From CAYWNA01 sp964459305 (GTDB lineage: Bacteria > Planctomycetota > Planctomycetia > Pirellulales > Pirellulaceae): DNA of 29,005 nucleotides. Position 1 is the stretch's first letter; the number at the start of each line of letters is the position of its first letter. This document shows positions 8,474-16,300 of this stretch, piece after piece. Location: positions 1 to 29,005 of the forward strand of contig CAYWNA010000168.1 of NCBI GenBank assembly GCA_964459305.1, written 5' to 3'. Position numbers and translations under genes: made by a program. The notes under the pieces are model-generated. The model made no database searches. It had not been told where the DNA came from and was given only the letters and a program-made list of their open reading frames with translations.

Positions 8474-8817
8474 ATGTCCCGCGGTGCAAGTGCGCAGAAG
8501 CGTTCGCATTGGCGCGAACGATTTCGACGTTTCGCTCGGTCGAAGTTGTCGGTGACCGAGTTCTGTCGGCAAGAACGAGTATCGACGCCTTCGTTCTATC
8601 AATGGCGAAAGAAGTTGCCGACTCGTCGTCGAACCGTCCAGCCCGGCGCTCGCCTACACGCGCGAGCTTCGTCCCCGTGCAAGTTGCCACGGCAGGTGAG
8701 CTTCAAGTGAACTTCCCGAATGGTGTGCGACTGGCGTTTCCCGTTTCGGATCCGGAGCTGGTCAGGATATCGATCGATACGATCGCGCAGGCTCGAACCC
8801 GGCAAGGAGATGCGTGA
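8474..8817 (+). pseudogene. tnpA: IS66 accessory protein TnpA, frameshifted
   Basis: ATG at 8474 has a strong Shine-Dalgarno, AAAGGAG, at 8461-8467. The first frame gives the TnpA helix-turn-helix (HWRERFRRFARSKLSVTEFC, ERVSTPSFYQWRKKL) and then degenerates, ending at 8710. The expected C-terminal half (SFVPVQVATAGELQVNFPNG, then VRLAFPVSDPEL) lies in the -1 frame, ending at 8817. The break maps to about 8612-8620 just after WRKKL, where one missing base would restore WRKKLAD. A CGA-AAG (A_AAG) stretch nearby could allow weak -1 slippage, but decay is simpler. TnpA is required with TnpB for IS66 transposition but its biochemical role is unclear. Confidence 0.75.
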
Positions 8818-9170
8818 TGCTTGGACTGCCCAACGGTAGCAAGATCTATTTCTGCAGTCAGCCCGTCGACTTTCGGCGGGGCTTTGATGGACTCAGCGGC
8901 ATGGTCGAATCGGTCTTCGAAATGAACGTGCTGGATGGCCACCTGTTCTTGTTTGTCAATCGTCGGCGCGACCGGATGAAGTCGCTGTGGTGGGAACCAG
9001 GCGGATTGATTCTGTGGTACAAGCGATTGGAGCGAGGCACGTTCGAAATGCCTCGCGTCTGCGAAGGCCAGACGCATGTCACGATCGACGCGACCCAACT
9101 GGCCATGTTGATCGGCGGCGTTCCCTTAGCGTCGGCTCGCGCGCGGCGGAGGCGCATGGAAACCGCATAA
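8817..9170 (+). CDS. tnpB: IS66 accessory protein TnpB (IS66 Orf2)
   Basis: A 117-residue protein with the diagnostic IS66 Orf2 motifs: VDFRRGFDGLSGMV near the N-terminus, GHLFLFVNRRRDRMKSLWWE and GGLILWYKRLERGTFEMP. The length matches the family (about 115-120). ATG at 8817 overlaps the TGA of the tnpA C-terminal frame. GGAGA at 8805-8809 serves as ribosome binding site. An alternative GTG one codon earlier would add one residue. The gene is intact, though the element around it is not. A terminator hairpin follows 33 nt later. Confidence 0.92.
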   Translation: MLGLPNGSKIYFCSQPVDFRRGFDGLSGMVESVFEMNVLDGHLFLFVNRRRDRMKSLWWEPGGLILWYKRLERGTFEMPRVCEGQTHVTIDATQLAMLIGGVPLASARARRRRMETA

Positions 9171-9202
9171 ACTTTGGTCGTGTTGATGACGACGCCACAA
9201 CC

Positions 9203-9237
9203 ACCGATCGAGTCCTCCGAGACTCGATCGGTTTTTT
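9203..9237 (+). terminator. Strong intrinsic terminator between tnpB and tnpC
   Basis: A perfect 12-bp stem (ACCGATCGAGTC and GACTCGATCGGT) with a 6-nt loop is followed by a run of T and then GTTT. It should end transcription after tnpB and so limit tnpC expression, unlike the usual single IS66 transcript. Confidence 0.8.
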
Positions 9238-9295
9238 GTTTCCATTTCAGATTTTGTGGAAACCTTTTGGGAGTTACTGAGGTTATATATAGGGT

Positions 9296-9565
9296 ATGAA
9301 CGACGGATCGTCATTGCCGCAAGAATTGGATGCCTGTCGCCGGCTGATCGAGCAGCTCGTTTCCCAGCGCGAGCAACTCTCTTCTGAGCGCGAGCAACTC
9401 TCCTCCCAACTCGAACAGCAAGCCCGCGATCTTCAGTCACGCGAAGCGTTTGTCCAAGAGCAGTCTCGCACGGTGGTTGATCTGGAAGCATCGCACCAAC
9501 AGCTCTGCCAAGAAAACGAAGAGCTGAAACTTACGGTGCGAAAACTGATGGAGCGACTTCGGTAG
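9296..9565 (+). pseudogene. tnpC: N-terminal coiled-coil fragment of IS66 transposase TnpC
   Basis: Eighty-nine residues beginning MNDGSSLPQELDACRRLIEQ and ending QENEELKLTVRKLMERLR-stop. This matches the leucine-zipper-like N-terminus of IS66 TnpC, which in intact proteins continues into a basic motif, zinc finger and DDE catalytic domain over about 500 residues. All of that is missing: the frame stops at 9563-9565 and unrelated HTH sequence follows. The position after tnpB supports the assignment. It could alternatively be a free coiled-coil protein, but that is less likely. Confidence 0.6.
9365..9406 (+). repeat. Tandem 21-bp repeat encoding coiled-coil heptads
   Basis: Two 21-nt units, 9365-9385 and 9386-9406, differ at three positions and encode QREQLSS and EREQLSS; a third, diverged unit follows (QLEQQAR). 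Unit length equals one heptad, so the repeat extends the coiled coil without changing register. Confidence 0.7.
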
Positions 9566-9705
9566 AGATCGCTGTAGCCGCAACGGAAGCGGGGTATCAG
9601 ACGGCGATGAGCCCGAAAGACCTGTGGAATGCCATGGGGCGGGTGCTGAGGGAGGATGATGGGTTTCGGGAGAGTGGAGGGAAGTGGTCAGTCGCCACTT
9701 CCTAG
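9541..9705 (+). pseudogene. Headless HARE-HTH-like winged-helix tail
   Basis: In the +1-numbered frame, directly overlapping the end of the tnpC fragment, the translation reads VEIAVAATEAGYQTAMSPKD, LWNAMGRVLREDDGFRES, GGKWSVATS, then TAG. This fits the pattern of HARE-HTH winged-helix domains (EIA..A..AGY.T, then a helix, then F....GKW). Only the last 50 or so codons are present, there is no start codon, and the upstream part has been replaced by IS66 sequence. It marks the right-hand break point of the element. Confidence 0.45.
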
Positions 9706-9884
9706 CCAAGCAATCCAAAATTGGACGCTACCCCAGCAAAATGGAAGGTAGCAAGACTCAATACAAAAATCGGGAAGAGCCACCGAATCTCCCCGCTGCT
9801 TCGCCTCACGTTATCGAATGCCATTAGTGCAGCAATCGACAGAAAGGCTCCATTGACGCAGATTGCATGTTCTATTGATCCCAT
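9702..9884 (-). CDS. Possible small two-helix membrane protein
   Basis: Sixty residues starting at ATG 9884 with GAGGAG nine bases upstream, a good ribosome binding site. Two hydrophobic stretches are visible: AICVNGAFLSIAALMAF near the N-terminus and WLFPIFVLSLATFHFAGVAS near the C-terminus, joined by a short charged loop (DNVRRSSGEIR). An in-frame TAG lies upstream at 9912-9914, so this is a full frame, not a tail. I do not recognise the family. It lies in a region of gene debris and may be a chance frame or a truncated gene. Confidence 0.35.
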   Translation of the reverse strand: MGSIEHAICVNGAFLSIAALMAFDNVRRSSGEIRWLFPIFVLSLATFHFAGVASNFGLLG

Positions 9885-10027
9885 GCAAGGCGACTCCTCA
9901 TAAATTGGGCACTAAAGGATAGGCCGCCACTGACATTTGTCAAATCGCTGGCGACGCGGCCAAGATGGGCGGTATTCGGGGATTCTGGACAGTTTTCGGT
10001 TCCTGCACCACGCCGCGATCATCACGG

Positions 10028-10289
10028 TCACAGGCAAGAGCTAGCACCTTTAACGTGCTTCTTCAATGAATAATAGTCGAGCTTCAAAACGCGTGCCGTG
10101 CGATTCAAACCATGCTCTGCGGCGATCTTCGCAGCCAAATTCAACCTGAATTCAACGTTGCCTGGATTCCATGAGACGCAGAGCCTCTTCGCGCACCTGA
10201 CCGATCCAACCGGGCAGGTCGGGATTGACGCCGTCTTCCTTCCACCGCCGTTTGACCTCGGCCAAAGCCTTCTCGAAATCGGATTCCAT
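10028..10289 (-). pseudogene. Frameshifted small HTH protein gene
   Basis: Two frames joined reconstruct one protein. From ATG 10289: SDFEKALAEVKRRWKEDG, VNPDLPGWIGQVREEALRLM. After a shift near 10166: PGNVEFRLNLAAKIAAEHG, LNRTARVLKLDYYSLKKHV and a stop at 10028. The second half is a resolvase-like HTH known to me from small planctomycete and myxobacterial proteins that accompany mobile elements. In those I recall the junction reading METPGNVEFR, which would mean 2 nt are missing here after ATGGAA. The first half is simultaneously the C-terminus of the CoiA-like frame. This memory-based reconstruction needs alignment. Confidence 0.5.
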
Positions 10290-11156
10290 CGATTGGGATT
10301 TTGTGCCACGATTCGCGACCGTCGCGCCATGCCGGACCTGCGAATGTGAGGCGAAGGATTGGCCGGCACGGCTCCGGGCGGCCTGTTTTTCCTGCCGTTC
10401 CCCTTCCTGTGCTTCCCGCTGCAAGAACCGCTCGTGTTCTCCGGGATGCACCAACTCGCCGTTGGTAGGCGAGATAAGGATTTGATCCAGAGGCGTTCGA
10501 ATCAGACGCCCAAATTCGTGAACCGGCCCCTCGATGTGCATCAACCCGCGGAGCGACGTGAGAGATTCCGATTGGACATCGAGGTAATGCAATGTTCCGG
10601 CACCGCAACTCGGATGGTCGTACCTCGAGCGAGACGTGAAATCGCGTTCGGTGGTCGTCAAGCGAACGTCGCGCAGGTGGGATTCGTGACGGTTCAGATT
10701 GACCGCCAGGAAGATCCAATGTACGTCGATCTTACCGTTCCGCCGGAGTGCCAGCATCGGCTTGCGGTTTCGCATGCCGCGGACGATGATCCAATAGCCA
10801 AATCGTTTGCCACGGTCTGTCTGGACGTATGCGTCAAAAGGACGCGGAAGCGATAGGCCGTCCGGCACTTCCTCGATTCCCGCGCTCGCGTACTTGGATT
10901 CCAACCAACGGAACAGCGACATCCGGGCATCGAGCAGTTCCACCGGCTCGTTGCTTAGAGGGCAGTCGGCGATGCTCTTGTGGGCGAAATGCGATCGCTT
11001 GACTTCTCCCGCCTTCACCGTGACGGGGCATTGGCACACTGGGCACGCAAGCTCGCCCGCTCGCGCACGGTTCCGTAAGTCTTCGATCCGCCACTCGCAC
11101 TTACTGGATCCGAGAACCACATCTTGCCGGGTTGTATTGTCGAACGCCCGAAACAT
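10152..11156 (-). CDS. CoiA-like protein with CxxC/HFAH zinc-binding domain
   Basis: Up to 342 residues. The N-terminal part has the competence protein CoiA signature: CPVCQCPVTVKAGEVKRSHF followed by AH (numbered from the upstream ATG: C46, C49, H64, H67, C73), then a helix ELLDARMSLFRWLESKY. CoiA-like proteins carry a PD-(D/E)xK-type nuclease fold after this zinc motif; here RPFDAYVQ and FGYWIIVRG occupy that place but the acidic and lysine catalytic set is not obvious, so activity is uncertain. The start is either ATG 11156 (GGAGG 11 nt upstream) or ATG 11180. The last 45 residues appear to be the front half of a separate HTH gene joined in frame. It lies 149 nt downstream of lexA on the same strand and could share its transcript. 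Confidence 0.65.
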   Translation of the reverse strand: MFRAFDNTTRQDVVLGSSKCEWRIEDLRNRARAGELACPVCQCPVTVKAGEVKRSHFAHKSIADCPLSNEPVELLDARMSLFRWLESKYASAGIEEVPDGLSLPRPFDAYVQTDRGKRFGYWIIVRGMRNRKPMLALRRNGKIDVHWIFLAVNLNRHESHLRDVRLTTTERDFTSRSRYDHPSCGAGTLHYLDVQSESLTSLRGLMHIEGPVHEFGRLIRTPLDQILISPTNGELVHPGEHERFLQREAQEGERQEKQAARSRAGQSFASHSQVRHGATVANRGTKSQSMESDFEKALAEVKRRWKEDGVNPDLPGWIGQVREEALRLMESRQR

Positions 11157-11305
11157 AGACCGCCCATCCTCCCGTAGCATTATTATCGGGATTCTAACGG
11201 TCTTTGGCCACGTTTGGATGTGCCCGGCGAGCAGAATTGCGTGGCGTCAGAGGGCTATCTGGCGGAAGAGGCCGAACGCCGGTCGAAATCAACTCCTCGT
11301 AACCC

Positions 11306-11932
11306 CTACACCTCGCTTCGCACCACTCCAACGACCACGCCGCGTACAGTGGCATTGTCAACGTAGATTGGCTCCATTGCGGCGTTGGCCGGTTGCAGGC
11401 GAATGCGGTTCTTTTCCGGATGCCAATACTTCAATGTCGCTTCATCCTCGTCGTTCAACGCCACGACCATCTGGCCCTTCTCGGCCGTATCGCTGCTGCG
11501 GCATATCACGTAGTCCCCGTCGGCGATGTGCGCTTCGATCATCGAATCGCCTCTGACTCGCAGTGCAAAAAGATCCTTTTGCCAAAACATCTCGCCGAAA
11601 TCGACCCGCTCGTTCAGCTCGAACGCATGGTTCGTGAAGCCCGCGGGCACAAAGCCGGCAAATGGCAGTCCTCTTTCGTCGTCGGGAATCGGCCTTTTTC
11701 GATCAATGGACTCCCGAGTCAGTTCGATTGCCCGAGCTTTGTTGGCGTCCCGGCGAATCATCCCTTTCCGTTCCAACGCCCGAAGGTGACACATCACACC
11801 GTTGGGCGATTTGATGTCGAACTGCTTGGCGATCTCGCGCACCGTTGGTCCGTAGCCACGGCGGAAAATCAGATCGCGAATGAAATCGTAGATCTCCTGC
11901 TGCCGCTTTGTGAGTTGTTCAAACCGTGTCAT
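11306..11932 (-). CDS. lexA: LexA repressor
   Basis: SOS-response repressor of 208 residues. The N-terminal winged helix (LTKRQQEIYDFIRDLI, then PTVREIAKQFDIKSPNGVMC) binds the operator. The C-terminal S24 peptidase domain has the self-cleavage site A97-G98 in FVPAGF, nucleophile Ser130 in RGDSM and general base Lys168 in EATLKYW. All functional residues are intact. I chose ATG 11932 because it begins the normal LexA N-terminus and has GAGG upstream. The longer frame from ATG 11986 adds 18 unusual residues and would start on the predicted transcription start. A palindrome in the promoter suggests autoregulation. DNA damage should induce it through RecA-stimulated cleavage. Confidence 0.95.
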   Translation of the reverse strand: MTRFEQLTKRQQEIYDFIRDLIFRRGYGPTVREIAKQFDIKSPNGVMCHLRALERKGMIRRDANKARAIELTRESIDRKRPIPDDERGLPFAGFVPAGFTNHAFELNERVDFGEMFWQKDLFALRVRGDSMIEAHIADGDYVICRSSDTAEKGQMVVALNDEDEATLKYWHPEKNRIRLQPANAAMEPIYVDNATVRGVVVGVVRSEV

Positions 11933-11986
11933 AATCGGTGCCCTCACTTGTTGCCATTTGCACTGCACTGTGATTCTGTTCACCAT

Positions 11987-12015
11987 AATATACGCTTGTA
12001 TACAAGCCCTGGCAA
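11987..12015 (-). promoter_or_regulatory. lexA sigma-70-type promoter
   Basis: On the minus strand TTGCCA (12015-12010) and TATATT (11992-11987) are separated by exactly 17 nt, a near-consensus -35/-10 pair. Transcription would begin at about 11980-11982, giving a leader of about 50 nt before ATG 11932. Confidence 0.65.
11995..12006. promoter_or_regulatory. Candidate LexA operator (perfect palindrome)
   Basis: CTTGTATACAAG is a perfect 12-bp palindrome located inside the spacer of the lexA promoter, where a bound repressor would block RNA polymerase. It does not match the E. coli (CTGT-N8-ACAG) or Gram-positive (GAAC-N4-GTTC) LexA boxes. Assignment is from position and symmetry. Confidence 0.55.
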
Positions 12016-12086
12016 GAGGTAGAATGGCAATTCCGTTCTGAACTCAAGAAAGCGCTGAAACACAGACTAGATGAAGGAGACTGAAC

Positions 12087-13244
12087 GTGAAACTAACGGA
12101 AATGACGCGTGCAACAACACGAGGAAGCTCGGCGGGATTGGCGGTGCTGGCCGGGTTGGTCTTATGTGTCGCGACCGGGTGGTGCTTCGGTCAAACCGCG
12201 CCGGCACTTGAGAGCGCATCCGTTCTGGAAATCCAGGATCTTCTCGAATCCGTGCGCATCCCGAATATCACTGTGACGACTGACGGGACCGTTCTGGCTT
12301 TTGCCAGAAGCGGCCGGCTGCTCCGCCGCAGCGAGGACGGCGGCAAGTCGTGGAGTCCCGTTCAGGAAGTGGGCCACGACTCCGGAGGCAGTGCGATCGT
12401 CGACAATAACACTGGCGACGTGATGGTGGTGAACCCCAAAGGACCTTACCTGTGGCGAAGTCGCGATCAGGGAAAGACGTGGGAGCGAGAGACGATTGTC
12501 GTCAAGCCGAACTCGGTCGGTCATGGAGCCCCGGACAGCGTGCCGGCGAACACGGGTTGCTCCGAGTCGGGAGTCACGCTTCGTTACGGCAAGCACAAAG
12601 GAAGGTTGCTCATGCCCGCCCGGGTGCAACCACCGGAGGGCAACAACGACCAGGAGTGGTGGCCGTATAACTATAACATGGCGATCTACAGCGACGACCG
12701 CGGCAAGACATGGCAGTCGAGCGGTCCTGTACAGAACGGGACCGGCGAAGGCACACTGGCCGAGTTGTCCGACGGCGCGATCTACTACAACTCGCGCTCC
12801 CACATGTCGATCGACCACCGTAGACGTATCGCGTGGAGCTACGACGGCGGGCACATGTGGACGGACTGGCGAGTCTGCAAACACTTGTACGAAGTCGGCG
12901 AACCGTTCTATTTCAAGTACGGCACCAAGCCCAGTTACGGATGCAATGCGGGCTTGGTGCGCATGCCGCTGGAGTGCACCGACGGAAAGGACGTCCTGCT
13001 GTTCAGCGCACCGGACGATCCCGGCGGCACGCGAGTACGGATGACCGTGTGGGCGAGCTTCGACCGCGGCGAAACCTGGCCGGTGAAACGGCTGGTATAC
13101 GAAGGCCCCAGCGCCTACTCGTCGTTGGCCGCCGGACCGGACGGCATGGTCTATCTGCTTTTCGAGCGGGGCCAGAAAAAGCTCTACGAGAGCGTAGCCG
13201 TGGCCCGCTTCAATCTCGAATGGCTTAAGGCAACATCGCCCTAG
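12087..13244 (+). CDS. Exported sialidase-like (BNR/Asp-box) glycoside hydrolase
   Basis: A 385-residue protein starting at GTG 12087, with GAAGGAGA six nt upstream. A signal peptide occupies about residues 15-36 (LAVLAGLVLCVATGWCFGQ). The fold is a six-bladed propeller typical of exo-alpha-sialidases (GH33-like). The RIP motif is at 57-59 (VRIPNITVTTDG), and Asp boxes SEDGGKSW (82-89), SRDQGKTW (125-132), SDDRGKTW and a weaker SYDGGHMW follow. Family-typical segments are TLAELSDGAIYYNSRSH, YGCNAGLVRMP and AYSSLAAGPDGMVYLLFE, the last holding the usual late acidic residue. It would release terminal sugars (sialic acid or similar) from glycans in the periplasm or outside. Substrate cannot be told from sequence. 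It is the first gene of a plus-strand run of exported proteins and is divergent from lexA. Confidence 0.85.
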   Translation: MKLTEMTRATTRGSSAGLAVLAGLVLCVATGWCFGQTAPALESASVLEIQDLLESVRIPNITVTTDGTVLAFARSGRLLRRSEDGGKSWSPVQEVGHDSGGSAIVDNNTGDVMVVNPKGPYLWRSRDQGKTWERETIVVKPNSVGHGAPDSVPANTGCSESGVTLRYGKHKGRLLMPARVQPPEGNNDQEWWPYNYNMAIYSDDRGKTWQSSGPVQNGTGEGTLAELSDGAIYYNSRSHMSIDHRRRIAWSYDGGHMWTDWRVCKHLYEVGEPFYFKYGTKPSYGCNAGLVRMPLECTDGKDVLLFSAPDDPGGTRVRMTVWASFDRGETWPVKRLVYEGPSAYSSLAAGPDGMVYLLFERGQKKLYESVAVARFNLEWLKATSP

Positions 13245-13339
13245 CCTCGGCTTACCTGTGGCTGTTCGACGCGATGCAGGGTATCCTAACGTGCCTCACG
13301 ATCTGCCTGCAGCACCTTAGTCCTCGGAGGAATAGCAGC

Positions 13340-16300
13340 ATGAATTGCGGCGAGAAGAATCGAAACAAATGGCATTGCTTGGCTGTTGCGACCGTCGCAT
13401 TTGCGGTCCTGCCAGGCCATGTCATGGCAGCAGAGGAGAAACCGCCTGCCGGCCCGTTGCCGGCGATCGAAAAGGCATCCTGGATCTGGCAGGCCACCGA
13501 TATCGACGTCTGCGAAATGCGGACCACATTCACGCTCGACGAAGCACCGTCGGCCGCCAGCATTCTGATCACGGCCGACAACGGCTACGAGCTCTACGTC
13601 AACGGAGCCGCAGTGGGCTTCGACGTGGGAGCCGGTAGCGAGATCTGGAATTCGCTTGAACGCTACGACATCCGGTCGCGACTGGCACAGGGCAAGAACG
13701 TGATCGGTGTTCGCAGTATCTGCCTGGGCGGCGGACGCGGGCTCGTGGCGTCGGTGCGGATCGAATGGCCCGAACGGCCGCCAATGGAGATCCTGACCGA
13801 TGCCTCGTGGCGCGTGGGGGTCAAGGGCGATCCCGAGGAGTACTCCCATCCCGAGTTCCTCGAAGACGAGAAGTGGGGCGACGCCAGGGTATTGGGAACG
13901 ATGGGCATGGCACCCTGGGGCAAACTGACGTACGCCGGGTCGAAGGGAGGCAGGCGTAACGGAGCGCTGCCCATTGCTATCGCCTTGAGCGAGCCCGATG
14001 CCGATTTCCGCTGGCCCGAGGCTGTCGCGTTCCTTGCCGATGACTGCAGCGTCTATGTGCCGTTGCGCGGCGATGCCTGGGGCGTCTGTTTCCGAGTCAA
14101 CAATTGGTCGCGGGCCTATACGGAATTCGATATCCCTTGCCCGTCGAAGATCGGCCGCAAGCTGTACGTGCTCAAGCCCGTAGGGCCCGACGCGACACCT
14201 CGCTTGTTGGTCGACGCCGGCAATGGTGCCATCGGCTCGCCCAGCGTCAGCTACGATGGCAAGTCGATCTACGTGGCGATGGCCGCCGACGGCGAGAGTT
14301 TTTACCACATCTATCGCGTGCCGGCCGACGGCGGGTCGCCGGAGCGTCTGACCGACGGACCGTTTCACGACATCGATCCCGCCGAACTGCCCGACGGACG
14401 GATTGTATTCACCTCGACCCGTTCCGGCAGCTTCGAGGAGTACCACAATCCGCCATCGCGGGCGCTGTTCGTCATGCAACCGGACGGCAGTGACATCCGA
14501 CCGATTACGTTCACACCCACCTTCGACAACGAGCCAAAGGTGATGTCCGACGGGCGCATCGCGTTTATTCGCACGGACAACTTCTTCGATCGGGCCAAAG
14601 TCGAAACGCAGATTCATATTATCCGCCCCGACGGCAGCGACGGCTTGACCGAAATCGGGGCGGACGTGGGGGCCGATTACGGTGTGCGATTGCGTGCACT
14701 GGGCTACGGCAGCCCAGCGCCGCTGCCCGGGGGAAAGCTGGCCTGCATTTCCAGTCGCGGGAACTTCATTGCCACGCCTGGCGCCCCGGAAGCATCCTTT
14801 CACAAGTTGCCCGGCGGATTGGGCGACTTGGCACCACTGCCCGACGGGCGCCTGCTCGCCACGGTTTTGAGGCCGGAGGTGACGCGGATGATCTCGGACG
14901 TGCTGGCCGTGATCGATCCGAGTGACAACGGGGTTGTGGGCGTCTACGAATCGCCCAACGGCTCGATCCATTCGCCCGTGTTTCTCGGTCCGCGGCCGCG
15001 TCCGCCGATTTTGGCCGACACCGTGGAAAGTGAACAGACGGACAACCACAACACCACCGGATTCCTCTACTGCCAAGACGTCCGGTTCACGAGGAAGTAC
15101 AAGGCCGATTGGGAACAGATCCGCGCCATTCGCGTCCTTGGCGCGAAAGCGCTAACGACTCGATCATCCCATTCGCACATCGTACACGCCGGTCACGAGA
15201 CAGTGGAATTGGGCACCGTGCCGATCGCGCCCGACGGTTCGTTCTACGTCGAGGTTCCCGCCGATCTGCCGCTCGCGCTGCAAGCCGTCGACGCCGAAGG
15301 CCGTTCGGAGTTGAACGAAATGTCATGGATCTATGTCCGCCCGGGCGAAACGCGTTCGTGCCTTGGCTGCCATCATGCGCGTCGCGCCACACCGCCGGTA
15401 GAAATCGGTGTGTCCCAAGCGATGCGGGCGCGGCCATTGAAAGTGTTGGGCCAGGGGCAGGCACATCGTTTCCGCGGTAACAACTCCGGCGTTACAGGCA
15501 TGATGGACCTGCAATTCGAACGGTTCCGCGAGACGGCGTCGATGAATCTGCACACCAACAGCGCCGGCCCGCTTACCACCGGCCTGCAGGAGGTCTCAGC
15601 ACAGATCGAACAACTCGGCGGTGACGATGATGGTCTGCGAATCTCGGCCGCGCAACGACTCGCCCTCTTCCGCGAACGCTTTTCCGCGGAAGCGTTGGCG
15701 GAGCAGTTAGACGACAAAAACCGTGAAGTACGTGTCGCCGCGGCGCTGGCTCTGGCGGCATGCGGCACGCGCCAGAGCATACCACCCTTATTAGATGCGC
15801 TTTCGGACAGATACCAGGTCGTGGCACAAGCGGCGGCCGTCGCGTTGGAGAATCTGACCGGACACGCCGAACCGTTCCAGCCTTTCGTGCCCACGGCAGA
15901 ACGCCAGTCACAGGCCGACGTATGGCGGGCGTGGTTTCAGGCGAACTCGTGGGAGACGATCGAGAAATCGCTGATTGAGCGGATCTCCAGTGAAGATCGG
16001 GCAACGCAGCGGCGGGCAATTGTCGCGCTGGGCCATGTTGGCGGCGATGCCGGACGTGCGGCACTTCGGAAGTTTGTCACGACCAAGAAGGACGAGAATC
16101 CCTACCCCCGCTTCGAAAAGAACAACCGCACAGACCGATTCACATTTCCCGCCGATTCCCCTCTCAACCCCCGCACAGTGCAGGAGGCGACTCGGGCGAT
16201 CGGCTACCTTCACGATACTGATGCGATTGGACTTCTGCACGACATCCTCGCCAAGCACATCGATCCGACGACGGGCAATCTCTTTTTGGCCGAGGCGGCC

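Larger units (their letters stand above)
8410..9565 (+). mobile_element. Partial IS66-family element: left end, tnpA, tnpB, 5' tnpC
   Basis: The element has the IS66 order tnpA-tnpB-tnpC with an ATGA overlap between the first two genes. Its left terminus begins GTAGGCGCGGGGCGTAG, similar to the GTAAGCG-type ends of the family. TnpC, the DDE transposase, is missing after 89 residues, no matching right inverted repeat is visible, and tnpA is frameshifted. The element is therefore dead and truncated on its right side, where unrelated sequence follows directly. Confidence 0.8.

Noticed and set aside
8410..9565. A complete, active IS66 element
   Set aside because: There is no right inverted repeat, tnpC ends after 89 codons and tnpA is frameshifted.
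12162..12884. Minus-strand frame of 240 codons opposite the sialidase-like gene
   Set aside because: The plus-strand frame has Asp boxes, a RIP motif and a signal peptide. The antisense product has low-complexity Val/Arg/Asp content and no motif.
13286..15076. Long minus-strand open frame of 596 codons opposite the HzsA-like gene
   Set aside because: It is antisense to a strongly supported plus-strand gene with signal peptide, propeller, CxxCH and HEAT motifs. Its own product is His/Arg/Gly-rich without domains, a typical mirror frame.
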